From assembly GCA_030950285.1 (NCBI GenBank), contig JAUZRR010000013.1, forward strand, positions 1 through 64,000: DNA of 64,000 nt, in the 5' to 3' direction. Position numbers and translations under genes: made by a program. The notes beneath the pieces are model-generated. The model worked only from the letters and a program-made list of their open reading frames with translations, searched no databases and was not told the origin of the DNA. This document shows positions 17,102 to 26,693 of the stretch, piece after piece (within the stretch, counting starts at the first letter, position 1; each line of letters starts with the position of its first letter). This DNA is from Planctomycetota bacterium (GTDB lineage: Bacteria > Planctomycetota > Phycisphaerae > Phycisphaerales > UBA1924).

Positions 17102-17166
17102 CCGAACATGTGCGGGGAGTGGGGCGTGGGGGTGCTCGGGGATGTGAAACGGGTGCGGAAGGATGC

Positions 17167-17189
17167 CCCCTCGCTCGCGCGAGGGGCTC
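17167..17189 (+). repeat. Dispersed palindromic repeat family A, copy 3 (perfect hairpin)
   Basis: CCCCTCGC-TCGC-GCGAGGGG forms a perfect 8-bp stem with a 4-nt loop, followed by CTC. It lies 10 bp after the stop of the LVIVD/dockerin gene (minus strand), a position suited to a terminator. Confidence 0.8.
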
Positions 17190-17198
17190 CAGACAGCG

Positions 17199-19445
17199 TC
17201 AGTCGCAGCCTTGGGCAAAGAGGTTGAGGAAGATGAGGAAGTCGAGGGTGTTGACCTCGCCGTCGCCGTTGAGGTCTGGGTCTCCTTCGTTGGTGGAGCC
17301 GGTGAAGTCGTTGAGGAAGGCGAGGAAGTCCTGGGTGTTGACGGTGCCCGACCCGTCGTAGTCGGCAATGCAGGGGTCGCAGACCGGCGTGGTGAGGTGG
17401 ACCGCGTCGACGCCGGCCTCGACGATGGCGGAGCCGATGACGTTGCTGGCGCGGAAGCGGAGGCGGACGGCGTCGGTTGGTGTGACAAAGTCGGCGACCG
17501 CGAGCTGGGCATCGCGCCAGAAGTCTTCCGGAGCGTGCGAGGTGACGTTGGTCCAGGTGAGGCCGTTGTTGTTGGAGATATCGACCACGAGGTGGGGCGC
17601 GAGATTGCCGTCCACGTTGTACCAGACTTTGTAGCTGATGTTTGCGTAGGGGGTGGATTCGAGATCGAAGACGGGGGAGGTCAGGAAGATGGGGCCGCCG
17701 TCGAGTGATTCGCCGGGTGTTGCGCCGGTGATGTAAGCGAGGCCGGACCCGTCGGCGTCGCTGTCGGGTTCGACGGCGTTGCCTTGTACCGGCGTGACTC
17801 GTGCCCAGCCGCCGGTTGTGGCGTTGGCGTTGTCGACAAGCCATCCGGTGTCTGTGTTGAAATCGTCAGCAAAGAGAGATTCGGTCCCGGTCTGGATGCT
17901 CGCGGTGTAGCCGCCGCTGATCGGGGCGTTGAAGGGCTCGACGTAGGAGAGGCCTGTGGTGTCTTGTGCCGTGAACCAGAACTCGTAGGTGTCGAAGCAT
18001 TCGCCGGCGGGGAGGACCGCCTCGAAGAGCCCTTCGCCGTTGCTGTTCATGGGGATGGCGGTCTGTCCGTCACCGGCGTCGAGGATGAGTTGGACCGAGT
18101 CGGGGTCGAGGTTGACCCCATCTTCGACGAGCGTGGTGCGGACGGTTCTGGTCAGGCCGGGTCGGAGCGTTTCGGGGAGTGACTCGGGGAAGTCGAACGC
18201 GAGGCCGCTCTCGCCGAGTCGGAGGAGGAAGAGCCCGCGTTCGATGTCGCTGATGGCGATGGTGCCGCTGGGGAGGAACGGGTAGTTGCTCCATGCGCCG
18301 TGGTAGCCGGGGGAGTTGCCGTTGGGTGCGGTGTCGAGTGAGGCGATCTCCTGAGCGTTGAACGGGTCGGAGATATCAAAGACGCGGAGGCCGGAGGTGT
18401 AGTTGGCCTGGTACGCGAGATCGCCGACGACGTAGAGGTTGTGGTCGGTGCTCGCCAGCCCTGAGGTGAAGGTGGTGACCTCGTGGGGGTTGGCTGGGTT
18501 GCTGACATCGATGACGTGTGTTGTGGTGACGTCGAACGACGTGCCTTCGTCCATTTCGTCGTTGGTGAAGAGGTACTGGCGGTCCTGTGAGAGCCACGCC
18601 TGGTGTGTGTAGTGGGTGCCGGGATAGCGGTGGGTGGCAACGGTGAACATGTTGCTCTTGTTGGTGACATCGACGACGTAGATCCCGCCGCTTCCGGTGC
18701 CGCAGTAGGCGATCTCGCGGCCGGCAAAGGGGCCGTCGGTGTAGGTGACGACCTGGGCGTCGTGGACGTATCTGCCGGTCCATGCACCCGCGATGACGGG
18801 GTCCTCTGGATCGGCAAGAGAGATCGCGACGAGGCCGCCGTTGGCGATGTTGGCGCCGCTGAGGTAGATGTATCCGCTGTCGGGGTTCGAGATGATGTTG
18901 TGCGTCGAGGTGTGTCCGTTCTGGGTTTTGTTCCTGACGTGTCGGACGTTCCCGTTGTCAACATCGGCCAGGTCGATGACCTGAATGCCGAGCCCGCCCT
19001 CGCTGACGCCGTAGGCGTAGTTTCCGATAACCTTGATATCTCTCCATGCGCTGTTGTTGCCGGGGACGAACCCGATCTGGACGGGGTTGGTCGGGACGGT
19101 GACATCCAGAACCGAGAACCCGGACTGGAGCCCGAGCAGGACGTACTCGCGGCCGGCGGGTGAGACGTAGCCCCAGCAGTCGTTGGCGGAGCGTTGGTTG
19201 TTCGGGAACTGGTTGAGCGGCAGCCACGAGAAGAGGGTGATGTTTGAGGCCGGGAACCCGCCTGCGTCACCGTTCCGAGCCGATATCGGCCCGATGATCG
19301 GCTCGCCGAAGATGGGTTCGGCGGGGTCAGCACTCTTGCGCCAGTCCTGGTTCTGTTGGGCGTGGGTTGCCGTTGAGAGGGCGGTGAGTGTGAGGGCAGC
19401 GGCTGCGAGGGCAACGCGAGCGAACGACGGTCTGGCGAACAGCAT
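17199..19445 (-). CDS. Secreted LVIVD-repeat beta-propeller protein with GC-type dockerin-like C-terminus
   Basis: 748 residues from ATG at 19445, with AGGAG 9 nt upstream. A classical signal peptide (1-28, cleavage near THA-Q) leads into a propeller built of LVIVD-type repeats (FSVLDVT, IQVIDLA, IYVVDVT, HVIDVSNP, LRVFDISDP), the choice-of-anchor B organisation, about 30-450. A beta-sandwich region follows (about 450-685). The end holds two EF-hand-like loops (DYDGSGTVN, DLNGDGEVN) each followed by a DFLxFLN helix and closing in GCD. This is the dockerin-like tail widespread in Phycisphaerales secreted proteins. It is probably an extracellular or cell-surface protein; its ligand is unknown. 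Confidence 0.9.
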   Translation of the reverse strand: MLFARPSFARVALAAAALTLTALSTATHAQQNQDWRKSADPAEPIFGEPIIGPISARNGDAGGFPASNITLFSWLPLNQFPNNQRSANDCWGYVSPAGREYVLLGLQSGFSVLDVTVPTNPVQIGFVPGNNSAWRDIKVIGNYAYGVSEGGLGIQVIDLADVDNGNVRHVRNKTQNGHTSTHNIISNPDSGYIYLSGANIANGGLVAISLADPEDPVIAGAWTGRYVHDAQVVTYTDGPFAGREIAYCGTGSGGIYVVDVTNKSNMFTVATHRYPGTHYTHQAWLSQDRQYLFTNDEMDEGTSFDVTTTHVIDVSNPANPHEVTTFTSGLASTDHNLYVVGDLAYQANYTSGLRVFDISDPFNAQEIASLDTAPNGNSPGYHGAWSNYPFLPSGTIAISDIERGLFLLRLGESGLAFDFPESLPETLRPGLTRTVRTTLVEDGVNLDPDSVQLILDAGDGQTAIPMNSNGEGLFEAVLPAGECFDTYEFWFTAQDTTGLSYVEPFNAPISGGYTASIQTGTESLFADDFNTDTGWLVDNANATTGGWARVTPVQGNAVEPDSDADGSGLAYITGATPGESLDGGPIFLTSPVFDLESTPYANISYKVWYNVDGNLAPHLVVDISNNNGLTWTNVTSHAPEDFWRDAQLAVADFVTPTDAVRLRFRASNVIGSAIVEAGVDAVHLTTPVCDPCIADYDGSGTVNTQDFLAFLNDFTGSTNEGDPDLNGDGEVNTLDFLIFLNLFAQGCD

Positions 19446-19591
19446 GCTTTGAGTCTCCTGGATCTTCGCAATGTAACAGATGGGACCCATGCGGTACAGG
19501 TCGATCTTTGGTGCTTGATGGCGGGCGGCCTCAAACCGGGTCCGCAAACCGCCGAAAGAGAGTGCGGGCTCGCCCTTGCGGAGGCATCACT

Positions 19592-21124
19592 GTGGAACCA
19601 ACGCCAGATGTAGAATCCGACCAGACCCCTGAAATCAAGGCGGGTGTGCGCCGCCCTTCCCGGTGGAGGCACCGCGCGCTTTTGCTCCCGCCTCTGGTGG
19701 CGGGGATGGCGGCGCTGGCGGGGCTTGGGGCGTTGGGCGTGACGATTGCGCCGACGGTTTCGGAGGGTTGGATCGCCGAGCAGGGGGTTCCGGTTTCGGA
19801 CCGGACCGGTTTTGCGATCGCGACGGTTGCGGCAATCGTTCTCATGCTGAGCGTTTTCCTGTGGTTGGGCAGAAGGCTTCGGGTGCTGTTGCGCATTCGC
19901 GGGGCGCTGCACGCCTTTGGCGCGGGTGAACGGTCGTTCGGAGCGTTGAAGTTGCAGGATCAGCCCGGGGCGGCGCGTGCGTGGAACGGGTTGCTTGATT
20001 GGCGAGGTGAAGAGGCAGCGCGGGGGCAGGTTGCAGAGATATTGCGCGGGCCGACGGCCGGAAGCACGAGCGGGGGAGGGGCCGGGGAACGCGCCGCCGA
20101 CGCGCTCTGGCAGGGCGTGGTCGCGGTGGACGAGCAGCAGGTGATCCGGTACGCCAACGGTGCGGCGGCGGTGCTGATGCGTCAGCGTCGCGAGAAACTG
20201 CCCGGGCTCGACGTGCGTCAGGCGATCACCGACGAATCGGTACTCGCGGCGATCGCCCATGCGATCGAGACCGGGTCGCGTCAGCGTCGGGTGGTCGATG
20301 TCGGGGATGCCGCCGTCGCGGACGCGAGCGTGCTGCGGTACAGCGTGCGGTCGGTCGGGGCGCAGGGAGAACGGTCGGTGCTGGTGGTGATCGAGGACGT
20401 GACCCAGCAGCGGATCAGCGACGCGGCGCAGCACGCCTTTGTCGCTCAGGCGACGCACGAACTGCGGACACCGCTGACGAATGTCCAGCTCTATGTCGAG
20501 CAACTCATCGACGACGACCTGCCCGCCGAGGAGCGTTCTACCGCGCTCAACACCATTAATCAGGAGATTCTGCGGCTTGACCGCATCGTGGGCGACATGC
20601 TCTCGATCGCGGAGATTCAGGCGGGGAACCTGCACGCCAAGTCGGGCGAGGTGCGTGTGCAGCAGATTATTGAGCGGGTTCAGGCCGATTACGCGGAATC
20701 GGCGCGACAAAAAGGGGTGACGCTCGAGTTCGAGCTGCCGCCGAAGTTTCCTTCGATTGTTGGTGACCGTGAGAAGATCGGGATCGTGCTGCACAACCTG
20801 CTTGGCAACGCGGTCAAGTACACCCCCGAGGGCGGCTCGGTCCGAGTGGTGGTCAAGGAAGAGGGCGATCGGCTTGTGCTCGAGGTGAGCGATACGGGAA
20901 TCGGAATCCGTGAGGAGGATCAGGGGCGGGTGTTTGATCGCTTTGTGCGGGCCGACGACGAGAGGGTCAAGGCGCAGACCGGAACGGGGCTCGGGCTGGC
21001 GCTGGCGCGCGACATCGCAAGGTTGCACAGCGGGGATATCACGCTGCACTCTGAGCTTGATGTGGGCAGCACGTTCTCGTTCTGGTTGCCGATTGGTGGA
21101 ATTGCGCAGGCCCGTGCGGCCTGA
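19592..21124 (+). CDS. Membrane sensor histidine kinase
   Basis: 510 residues from a GTG start with GGAGG 7 nt upstream; the frame is open back to 19508 but that start lacks a ribosome site. Two transmembrane helices (about 25-47 and 70-95) flank a very short periplasmic loop, followed by a PAS-like domain (about 170-275), the HisKA phosphoacceptor H289 in ATHELRTPL, and an HATPase_c domain with the N box (NLLGNAVKYTPEGG), DTGIGI and TGTGLGLALA. No response regulator is adjacent. A STAS gene and then the pseudopilus operon follow in the same direction with short gaps, so the kinase may tune secretion or pilus assembly. Confidence 0.9.
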   Translation: MEPTPDVESDQTPEIKAGVRRPSRWRHRALLLPPLVAGMAALAGLGALGVTIAPTVSEGWIAEQGVPVSDRTGFAIATVAAIVLMLSVFLWLGRRLRVLLRIRGALHAFGAGERSFGALKLQDQPGAARAWNGLLDWRGEEAARGQVAEILRGPTAGSTSGGGAGERAADALWQGVVAVDEQQVIRYANGAAAVLMRQRREKLPGLDVRQAITDESVLAAIAHAIETGSRQRRVVDVGDAAVADASVLRYSVRSVGAQGERSVLVVIEDVTQQRISDAAQHAFVAQATHELRTPLTNVQLYVEQLIDDDLPAEERSTALNTINQEILRLDRIVGDMLSIAEIQAGNLHAKSGEVRVQQIIERVQADYAESARQKGVTLEFELPPKFPSIVGDREKIGIVLHNLLGNAVKYTPEGGSVRVVVKEEGDRLVLEVSDTGIGIREEDQGRVFDRFVRADDERVKAQTGTGLGLALARDIARLHSGDITLHSELDVGSTFSFWLPIGGIAQARAA

Positions 21125-21136
21125 TGGAGCAGTGCG

Positions 21137-21472
21137 ATGCAGATCGAGATCGAACGGCAGGGCGCGGTGACGGTGCTCAGACCCCGCGGGCCGCTGATCG
21201 CCGACGACGCGGATGTCGTGCGGCACAAGGGCGGGGAGGCGATCGCCGAGTCGCTCGGGCGGCTGGTGATCGACGCCTCCGCGATCGTGTATGTGGACAG
21301 CAAGGGGATCGAGTCGTTGCTCGATCTCGCAGATGAGCTCTCGGACGCGGGGCAGGTGCTCAAGCTCTCGGGCACCAACGAGACGGTGCGTGAAGCGTTG
21401 GAGATCACCGAAACCGCGGCGATGTTCGAGCACTTCGAGGACGTGCCGTCCGCGGTGAGGAGCTTCCTGTGA
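21137..21472 (+). CDS. STAS domain protein (anti-anti-sigma factor-like)
   Basis: 111 residues, a single STAS domain of the SpoIIAA type. The conserved loop reads IVYVDSKGIESLL, with S55 in the position phosphorylated in anti-sigma antagonists. GGAG lies 7 nt before ATG. It sits 12 nt after the kinase gene, and its stop overlaps the GTG start of gspE. No anti-sigma kinase (RsbW/SpoIIAB type) is encoded nearby, so either the partner is elsewhere or the domain acts in the assembly machine. Role is inference. Confidence 0.88.
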   Translation: MQIEIERQGAVTVLRPRGPLIADDADVVRHKGGEAIAESLGRLVIDASAIVYVDSKGIESLLDLADELSDAGQVLKLSGTNETVREALEITETAAMFEHFEDVPSAVRSFL

Positions 21473-23223
21473 ACCTGCCGAGCCCATTCCGAAAGACGAG
21501 AGTCGGCGAGGTGCTGATCAACTCGGGGGACCTCTCCGAGGAGCAGCTCGAGAAGGCGCTGGCCGACCAGAAGCAGTCCGGTCGTCGGCTCGGCGAGCTG
21601 CTGGTCGAGCAGGGGGTGATCAGCGGGACATCTCTGGTGCGGGCGTTGGCGTCGTGCCTGGGTGTGCGCGGGTGCATTCTGCGGCCGGGCCTGCTCGACC
21701 CCGAGGTACTCGCGGTGATCGGGGAGCAGGAGTGCGAGCGGCTCAAGGTTGTGCCGATGTTTCTGGTGCGCGGCATGCTGACGGTGGCGATGGCCGAGCC
21801 GCAGTCGGTGCCGACGATCGACCGGTTGCGCGCGATGACCGGCCACGAGATCCGCGCGGTGCTGGCGCTCGAGAGCAATATCACCGAGTATCTGCACCGC
21901 CACGCCCACGGCAGCGACGATGTCAACGAGTTTCTGGCAAACCTCCAGCACTCCGAGGTCGAGGTCGTCGAACGCGAAACGATCGACGAGGACGACCCGA
22001 CCGATCTTGACAACATCTCGGTGGACAGCCCGATCATCAACCTGGTGAACGTGGCGCTCACCAGCGCAGTCCGCCACAAGGCGAGCGACATTCACATCGA
22101 GCCCGAACGGCAGGGGACGCGGATCCGCTACCGGATCGATGGGATGCTCCGCGACCTGATGAAGCCGCCGATGGGCATGCACGCGGCGATCGTCTCGCGG
22201 ATCAAGGTCATCGGCAAGATGGACATCGCCGAGAAAAGGCTGCCCCAGGAGGGGCGGGTGCGGATCGTGGCCGAGGGACGCGACATCGACCTCCGCGTCA
22301 GCAGTATGCCGTTGTTGCTCGGCGAGAAGCTGGTGGTCCGCATTCTCGACAAGATGAATCTGCACGTTCGGCTCGAAGACCTCGGGTTCCGGAGCGAGCC
22401 GTTGGAGATCTTTCGGCGGGTGCTGGGCGAATCGCACGGGCTCGTGCTGGTGACCGGCCCGACGGGATCGGGCAAGACCACGACGCTCTATTCGGCGCTC
22501 GACCTCCTGCGGAGCCCGCAGCTGAACATCATGACGGTGGAGGATCCGGTCGAGTACCAGCTCGATGGTGTCAATCAGATCGGCGTGAACGAAGCGATCG
22601 GACTCTCGTTTGGGCGTATTCTCAGGAGTGCGCTGCGGCAGGACCCCGACGTCATCATGATCGGGGAGATCCGCGACGAGATCACGGCGCGGGTGTCGGT
22701 GCAGGCGGCGCTGACCGGCCACAGCGTGCTGGCGACGCTGCACACAAACGACTCGCCCAGCGCGATCGCACGGCTGATCGATATGAAGGTGGAGCCCTAT
22801 CTGCTCTCGAGTGCGCTCAACGGCGTGGTCGCGCAGCGGCTGGCGCGGACGCTCTGCCCGAGCTGCCGGACGAAGTACTTCCCGACCGAAAAGGTACTCG
22901 CCGACGCGGCGATCCCGAGCATGGCGGGGCGGGCGTTCAGCAAGGGCGCGGGGTGCCAGACGTGCCACGACAGCGGGTTCCAGGGACGGGCGGGGATTTA
23001 CGAGGTGATGGAGGTCACGCCGGCGATGCGGCGGCTGATCCACATCGGCGCGGGGACGCACGAGTACCGCTTGATGCTGCGAAAGCTGGGGTTCAAGACG
23101 TTGCGTGAGGAGGGGGTGCTGCTGGCGATCGACGGGAAGACGAGCCTTGAAGAGGCGTTGCGTGTGACGAAGATGGAAGAGGATCACGCGGAGATCGCGG
23201 CACCTGAAAGGGACGCGGCATGA
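21469..23223 (+). CDS. gspE: Type II secretion/type IV pilus assembly ATPase (GspE/PilB family)
   Basis: 584 residues. It is the cytoplasmic hexameric ATPase that powers pseudopilus assembly. The N-terminal GspE_N domain (about 10-150, VLINSGDLSEEQLEKAL) is followed by the catalytic domain with Walker A GPTGSGKTT (Lys 336), Asp box, Walker B DVIMIGEIRD and His box. A zinc finger follows, with two CxxC pairs (CPSC and CQTC) about 30 residues apart. GTG start overlaps the STAS stop. Followed by gspF with a 4-nt overlap. Confidence 0.95.
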   Translation: MNLPSPFRKTRVGEVLINSGDLSEEQLEKALADQKQSGRRLGELLVEQGVISGTSLVRALASCLGVRGCILRPGLLDPEVLAVIGEQECERLKVVPMFLVRGMLTVAMAEPQSVPTIDRLRAMTGHEIRAVLALESNITEYLHRHAHGSDDVNEFLANLQHSEVEVVERETIDEDDPTDLDNISVDSPIINLVNVALTSAVRHKASDIHIEPERQGTRIRYRIDGMLRDLMKPPMGMHAAIVSRIKVIGKMDIAEKRLPQEGRVRIVAEGRDIDLRVSSMPLLLGEKLVVRILDKMNLHVRLEDLGFRSEPLEIFRRVLGESHGLVLVTGPTGSGKTTTLYSALDLLRSPQLNIMTVEDPVEYQLDGVNQIGVNEAIGLSFGRILRSALRQDPDVIMIGEIRDEITARVSVQAALTGHSVLATLHTNDSPSAIARLIDMKVEPYLLSSALNGVVAQRLARTLCPSCRTKYFPTEKVLADAAIPSMAGRAFSKGAGCQTCHDSGFQGRAGIYEVMEVTPAMRRLIHIGAGTHEYRLMLRKLGFKTLREEGVLLAIDGKTSLEEALRVTKMEEDHAEIAAPERDAA

Positions 23224-24446
23224 AGTACGCATTCGTGGCTTTCGATGCTGGCGGCAAACGGACCGAGGACGTCATCGACGCGGCGTCCGAAGTGGCAGCC
23301 AAGGACACCCTCGCCGAGCGGGGGTTGTTCGTTGTCGAGATCGAATCGGAGAGCTCGTCTGGACACAGCCGCGGGGTGTCGGGCGGGCGCAAACTGTCGA
23401 AGTGGCGTTGTCTCGCGGAGTTTACCAGGCAGATGGCGATCCTGGTCTCGACGGGCACGCCGGTGGTGCAGGCGTTGGCGGCGGTCGAGCGGCAGGTCAC
23501 GGACCCCCGGTTTACCGAGGTTGTGGGCGACGTGAGACGGCGGGTCGAGGAAGGGGCGTCGCTCGGTGAAGCGATCTCGCGGCATCCCAAGTACTTTGAC
23601 GCGGTGGCGCGGTCGCTGATCTCCGCGGGTGAATCCAGCGGTCGGCTTGACTCGATGCTCGAACGCCTCGCGGCGGTCAATCGGCAGCAGGAGATCGTGC
23701 GGCGCTCGCTGAGCTCTGCGCTGGCGTACCCGATCCTGCTGACGTCGATCTCTCTGGTGGTGCTGGTCAATATGCTGATGTTTGTGGTGCCTCGGTTCAC
23801 GGTGTTGTTCGACTCGCTCGACACGCCGGTGCCGACTTCGACGGCAGTCCTGATGGCGGTGAGCAATCACCTGCGGGCGTACTGGATGTGGGAGTTCCCG
23901 GCTGTGGGGATCGGGGGGGTGGCGGCGGTGATGTGGGCGGTCTCGAAGCCCGGCCGAAGGGCGATCGACTCGCTGATTCTGAAACTTCCCGGTTTCTCGG
24001 ATCTCTGCATCTCGCTGGCGATGGCACGAATCGCACGGCTGCTCGGGGTGTTGCTTGAGAGCAAGGTGCCGTTGCTCGATTCGCTGGTACTGGTCGAGGA
24101 GGCGATGTCCAACGACAGCTTCCGCAGGCTGATCGAACAGGTCAGGATCGCGGTGGTACGGGGCAGCACAGTCAGCAGCGTGATCGGTAAGAGTGATCTT
24201 GTCACCCCCGCGTTTGCCGAAGCGGTGCGCAGCGGCGAGGATTCGGGCAGGATCGGCGAGGTGCTCACGAGCCTTGCAGACTACCTGGACGAGGACAACG
24301 CTTCGTTGCTCAAGGCACTGACGCAGATGCTCGAACCGATCGTGTTGGTCATCCTCGGGCTCGTGGTGGGGACGATCGCGGTGAGCATGTTCCTGCCGCT
24401 CTTTGACGCGACCGCCGCCACCGGGCCGGCGATGGGAGGTGGATGA
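23220..24446 (+). CDS. gspF: Type II secretion/type IV pilus inner-membrane platform protein (GspF/PilC family)
   Basis: 408 residues, the normal length. Two homologous T2SSF domains (about 70-195 and 275-395) each start with the FTRQMAILVSTG- or MARIARLLGVLL-type motif and surround hydrophobic segments at about 170-195, 225-245 and 375-398. GspF couples the ATPase to pseudopilin polymerisation in the inner membrane. Start and stop both overlap neighbours by 4 nt, so translation is coupled to gspE and pilM. Confidence 0.94.
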   Translation: MKYAFVAFDAGGKRTEDVIDAASEVAAKDTLAERGLFVVEIESESSSGHSRGVSGGRKLSKWRCLAEFTRQMAILVSTGTPVVQALAAVERQVTDPRFTEVVGDVRRRVEEGASLGEAISRHPKYFDAVARSLISAGESSGRLDSMLERLAAVNRQQEIVRRSLSSALAYPILLTSISLVVLVNMLMFVVPRFTVLFDSLDTPVPTSTAVLMAVSNHLRAYWMWEFPAVGIGGVAAVMWAVSKPGRRAIDSLILKLPGFSDLCISLAMARIARLLGVLLESKVPLLDSLVLVEEAMSNDSFRRLIEQVRIAVVRGSTVSSVIGKSDLVTPAFAEAVRSGEDSGRIGEVLTSLADYLDEDNASLLKALTQMLEPIVLVILGLVVGTIAVSMFLPLFDATAATGPAMGGG

Positions 24447-25498
24447 CCATGCGAGCACGTGAGCGGACCCCGATCGGGATTGACCTGGGAACGTCATCGA
24501 TCAAGGCTGCGCAGCTCGCGCGCACGCGGACGGGCTGGCGCCTGGCCGCGAGCGCGATCTACTCGCGTCTTGACGGCGAAGACGCGTTGTCTGCGGCCGA
24601 GATGGATCGGTTGCTGGGTGTGCTGGACCGCGCCGGATGTACCGGCGACACGGCGGTGCTCGGCGCGCCCAAGTCCATGCTGCTGACGGCGTTGGTTGAT
24701 GCGCCGCCGAAGTCCAGCGGGGCTCCGGTGGAACAGATCTGCGCGGCCGAGTTTACGAGGATGTACCGGCTCTCGCCGGGAGGGTGCCAGATGCACCTGG
24801 TTGAAGTGCCCAGCGCGACGTCGAGAATCAACACAAGCCAGATGTCGATCAATGGGCTATCGAACACCGATGCCGAGCGCCTGATCGCGCCGTTCGACAA
24901 CGCCGGGATCATCATCGAGGCAATCGACCTCGGGGCCGAGGCAAGGTGCCGAGCGAGCCATCCGGTGTGCGCCCAAGGCGACGAACTCACCGCGCTGCTC
25001 GATGTCGGCGCGAGCGGGATCGGGCTCTCGGTGTTCCGCGAGGGTGAGAGCGTGTACCACCGTTGGCTCACGGGCGCGGGGGTGGGTCGGCTCGTTGAAG
25101 CGGTGTGCCGATCGCTCTCGATCCAGCCCGCGGCCGCGCGGGTGCTCGTCGGGAGGGTGGGGCTCATCGCGCCCACGTGCGAGGGGCTCGATTCGGTGAC
25201 CGTTACTCGGGTGCTGAGCCTGAGCAGGGAGTACGCGGAAGGCCTGTTTCACGATATTCTGCGGTCGTTGGCGTATGTGCTGGACCGGTTCCCGGGTGAA
25301 TCGGTGTCGCAGTGTTGGCTGATCGGCGGGGGCGCGGGCATTCCCGGTCTCGCGGCATTTCTCACCGAGTTTGCCGGGCTTGAGATCAATGCGCTCACGC
25401 CCGAGCAGTGCGGGGTCGCCGGCGGAGGCTTGGCCGAGAGTACGTCGCTGGTCACTGCGGTGGGGCACGCGATGTGGGGGTACAACGATGCCGCGTGA
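24443..25498 (+). CDS. pilM: Pilus assembly actin-like protein PilM
   Basis: 351 residues with the actin-like ATPase fold: phosphate-1 motif IGIDLGTSSIKAAQ at the N-terminus, LLDVGASGIGLSVF (phosphate 2) and CWLIGGGAGIPGLA (adenosine site). PilM sits on the cytoplasmic face and binds the N-terminus of PilN. Members of T2SS use GspL for this job, so the separate PilM, PilN and PilO genes make this machine pilus- or MSHA-like rather than classical T2SS. Overlaps gspF by 4 nt and pilN by 11 nt. Confidence 0.9.
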   Translation: MTMRARERTPIGIDLGTSSIKAAQLARTRTGWRLAASAIYSRLDGEDALSAAEMDRLLGVLDRAGCTGDTAVLGAPKSMLLTALVDAPPKSSGAPVEQICAAEFTRMYRLSPGGCQMHLVEVPSATSRINTSQMSINGLSNTDAERLIAPFDNAGIIIEAIDLGAEARCRASHPVCAQGDELTALLDVGASGIGLSVFREGESVYHRWLTGAGVGRLVEAVCRSLSIQPAAARVLVGRVGLIAPTCEGLDSVTVTRVLSLSREYAEGLFHDILRSLAYVLDRFPGESVSQCWLIGGGAGIPGLAAFLTEFAGLEINALTPEQCGVAGGGLAESTSLVTAVGHAMWGYNDAA

Positions 25499-26075
25499 TC
25501 CGAATCTCATTCCGTCATACGTGCTGGAACGGCGGGCACTCCGCCACCGGATGAGGCAGTGGCAGTACGTGTTGCTGCTCGAGGTCTGCGCGGTCGCGGG
25601 GGCGGTGGTGCTGCTCCAGGCGCAGGTCAGCGATCCGACCGTGGAATCGCGTGAAGCGATCGAGGGCACCGTGGCGCAGATCGATGTCGTTTCGTCCTCC
25701 GCTGCGGCCCTCAGGAACGAGCTGCAGGAGGTGCAGCAGCAGCTGGCGGTTGCGACAGAGGTCGTTCGGAAGCCGGACTGGTCCATCCTGCTCTCTGCGC
25801 TGGCGTGGGAGGGGAAGGGCAAGGTTGTCTTTGATTCGTTGCAGCTCAGCGGGGCAGAGAAGAGTGGGGCGGGAGCGGATCAGGTGTACAGGCTGTCGAT
25901 CCAGGGGAACTGCGACACCCATGCCGAGTTGACCGGGTTTGTGCAGAGCCTGGAACGCACCGACCTGTTCGCGCGTGTGAAGATCACGCAGACCCAGAGC
26001 CTTCCGAGCCCGGACGAGGAGACAAAGCCACGCATGGGATTCACGATCGATGCACGGATCCGGGAGGCTCACTGA
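25488..26075 (+). CDS. pilN: PilN-like inner-membrane assembly protein
   Basis: 195 residues. The short cytoplasmic N-terminus MPRDPNLIPSYVLERRA contains the NLIP motif that PilN uses to bind PilM. One transmembrane helix (about 25-45) and a periplasmic coiled coil (about 65-90) precede a ferredoxin-like domain. The start inside the pilM 3' end is chosen because it places NLIP at the N-terminus, as in known PilN. Confidence 0.85.
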   Translation: MPRDPNLIPSYVLERRALRHRMRQWQYVLLLEVCAVAGAVVLLQAQVSDPTVESREAIEGTVAQIDVVSSSAAALRNELQEVQQQLAVATEVVRKPDWSILLSALAWEGKGKVVFDSLQLSGAEKSGAGADQVYRLSIQGNCDTHAELTGFVQSLERTDLFARVKITQTQSLPSPDEETKPRMGFTIDARIREAH

Positions 26076-26644
26076 TGGCGAAGAAGACGCGGCGCTTTGC
26101 GCACAAACATCTGGACATCGGGGGCGCGGCCCTTGCGTTTGCGATTGCGGGCGCCGCGTTCTGGTTTGGGGTCAATCCGGTATTGCACTCTGGGGACGAC
26201 GTCCGTCGTCTGATGGGGCAGGTTTCCCTCTCGCAGTCCCAGCTTGAGGTTGCGCGTCTCGAGCATCGGGGTTTGCAGCAGGAGATTCGCGACGCGAGGG
26301 CGAGCCTCGACGCGCTCTCGATCGAGCTGGACACCTCAGACCAACTCGCGTCACGCCAGGCCGGGATCGGGCGTGTGCTCGAGGGTGCCGGAGTGAGCGT
26401 GAGCCAGTTCGTGGTTGGATCGGTGCAGCCCGGAGAGTTGCTCGATATCATCCCCTTGCGCATCAATGGCACCGGCACGTCGCCGGATGTTATCGCCGCG
26501 ATGCACGCGCTACGCGAGCGGTTTCCGGACGTCGCGATTTCGTCGTTCCAGATGGCCGTTGCCGGCGATTCCACAGGGCAACAGGTGGTGTTTGGGTTCG
26601 ATCTTGCGTGGTATATCGCTTCTGACGGCGTGCCGGAGAGTTGA
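26075..26644 (+). CDS. pilO: PilO-like inner-membrane assembly protein
   Basis: 189 residues. A basic N-terminus, one transmembrane helix (about 16-34), a periplasmic coiled coil (about 45-85) and a ferredoxin-like domain (about 95-185) match PilO. It would pair with PilN to form the alignment complex between cytoplasmic platform and outer membrane. The start overlaps the pilN stop (TGATG). Confidence 0.82.
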   Translation: MAKKTRRFAHKHLDIGGAALAFAIAGAAFWFGVNPVLHSGDDVRRLMGQVSLSQSQLEVARLEHRGLQQEIRDARASLDALSIELDTSDQLASRQAGIGRVLEGAGVSVSQFVVGSVQPGELLDIIPLRINGTGTSPDVIAAMHALRERFPDVAISSFQMAVAGDSTGQQVVFGFDLAWYIASDGVPES

Positions 26645-26693
26645 ATCTTCCGATGGGGTTGCTTCCGCCCGTTCTGCTTTGCCTGTTGAGGGT

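Noticed and set aside
18152-21487. 1111-residue minus-strand ORF across the kinase and dockerin genes
   Set aside because: It is antisense to two well-supported genes, highly enriched in Arg, Pro, Ser and Thr with no domain, and typical of high-GC shadow frames.
20920-23232. 770-residue minus-strand ORF opposite gspE
   Set aside because: Arg/His/Leu-rich mirror of the GspE coding strand; gspE has complete ATPase motifs and coupled neighbours.
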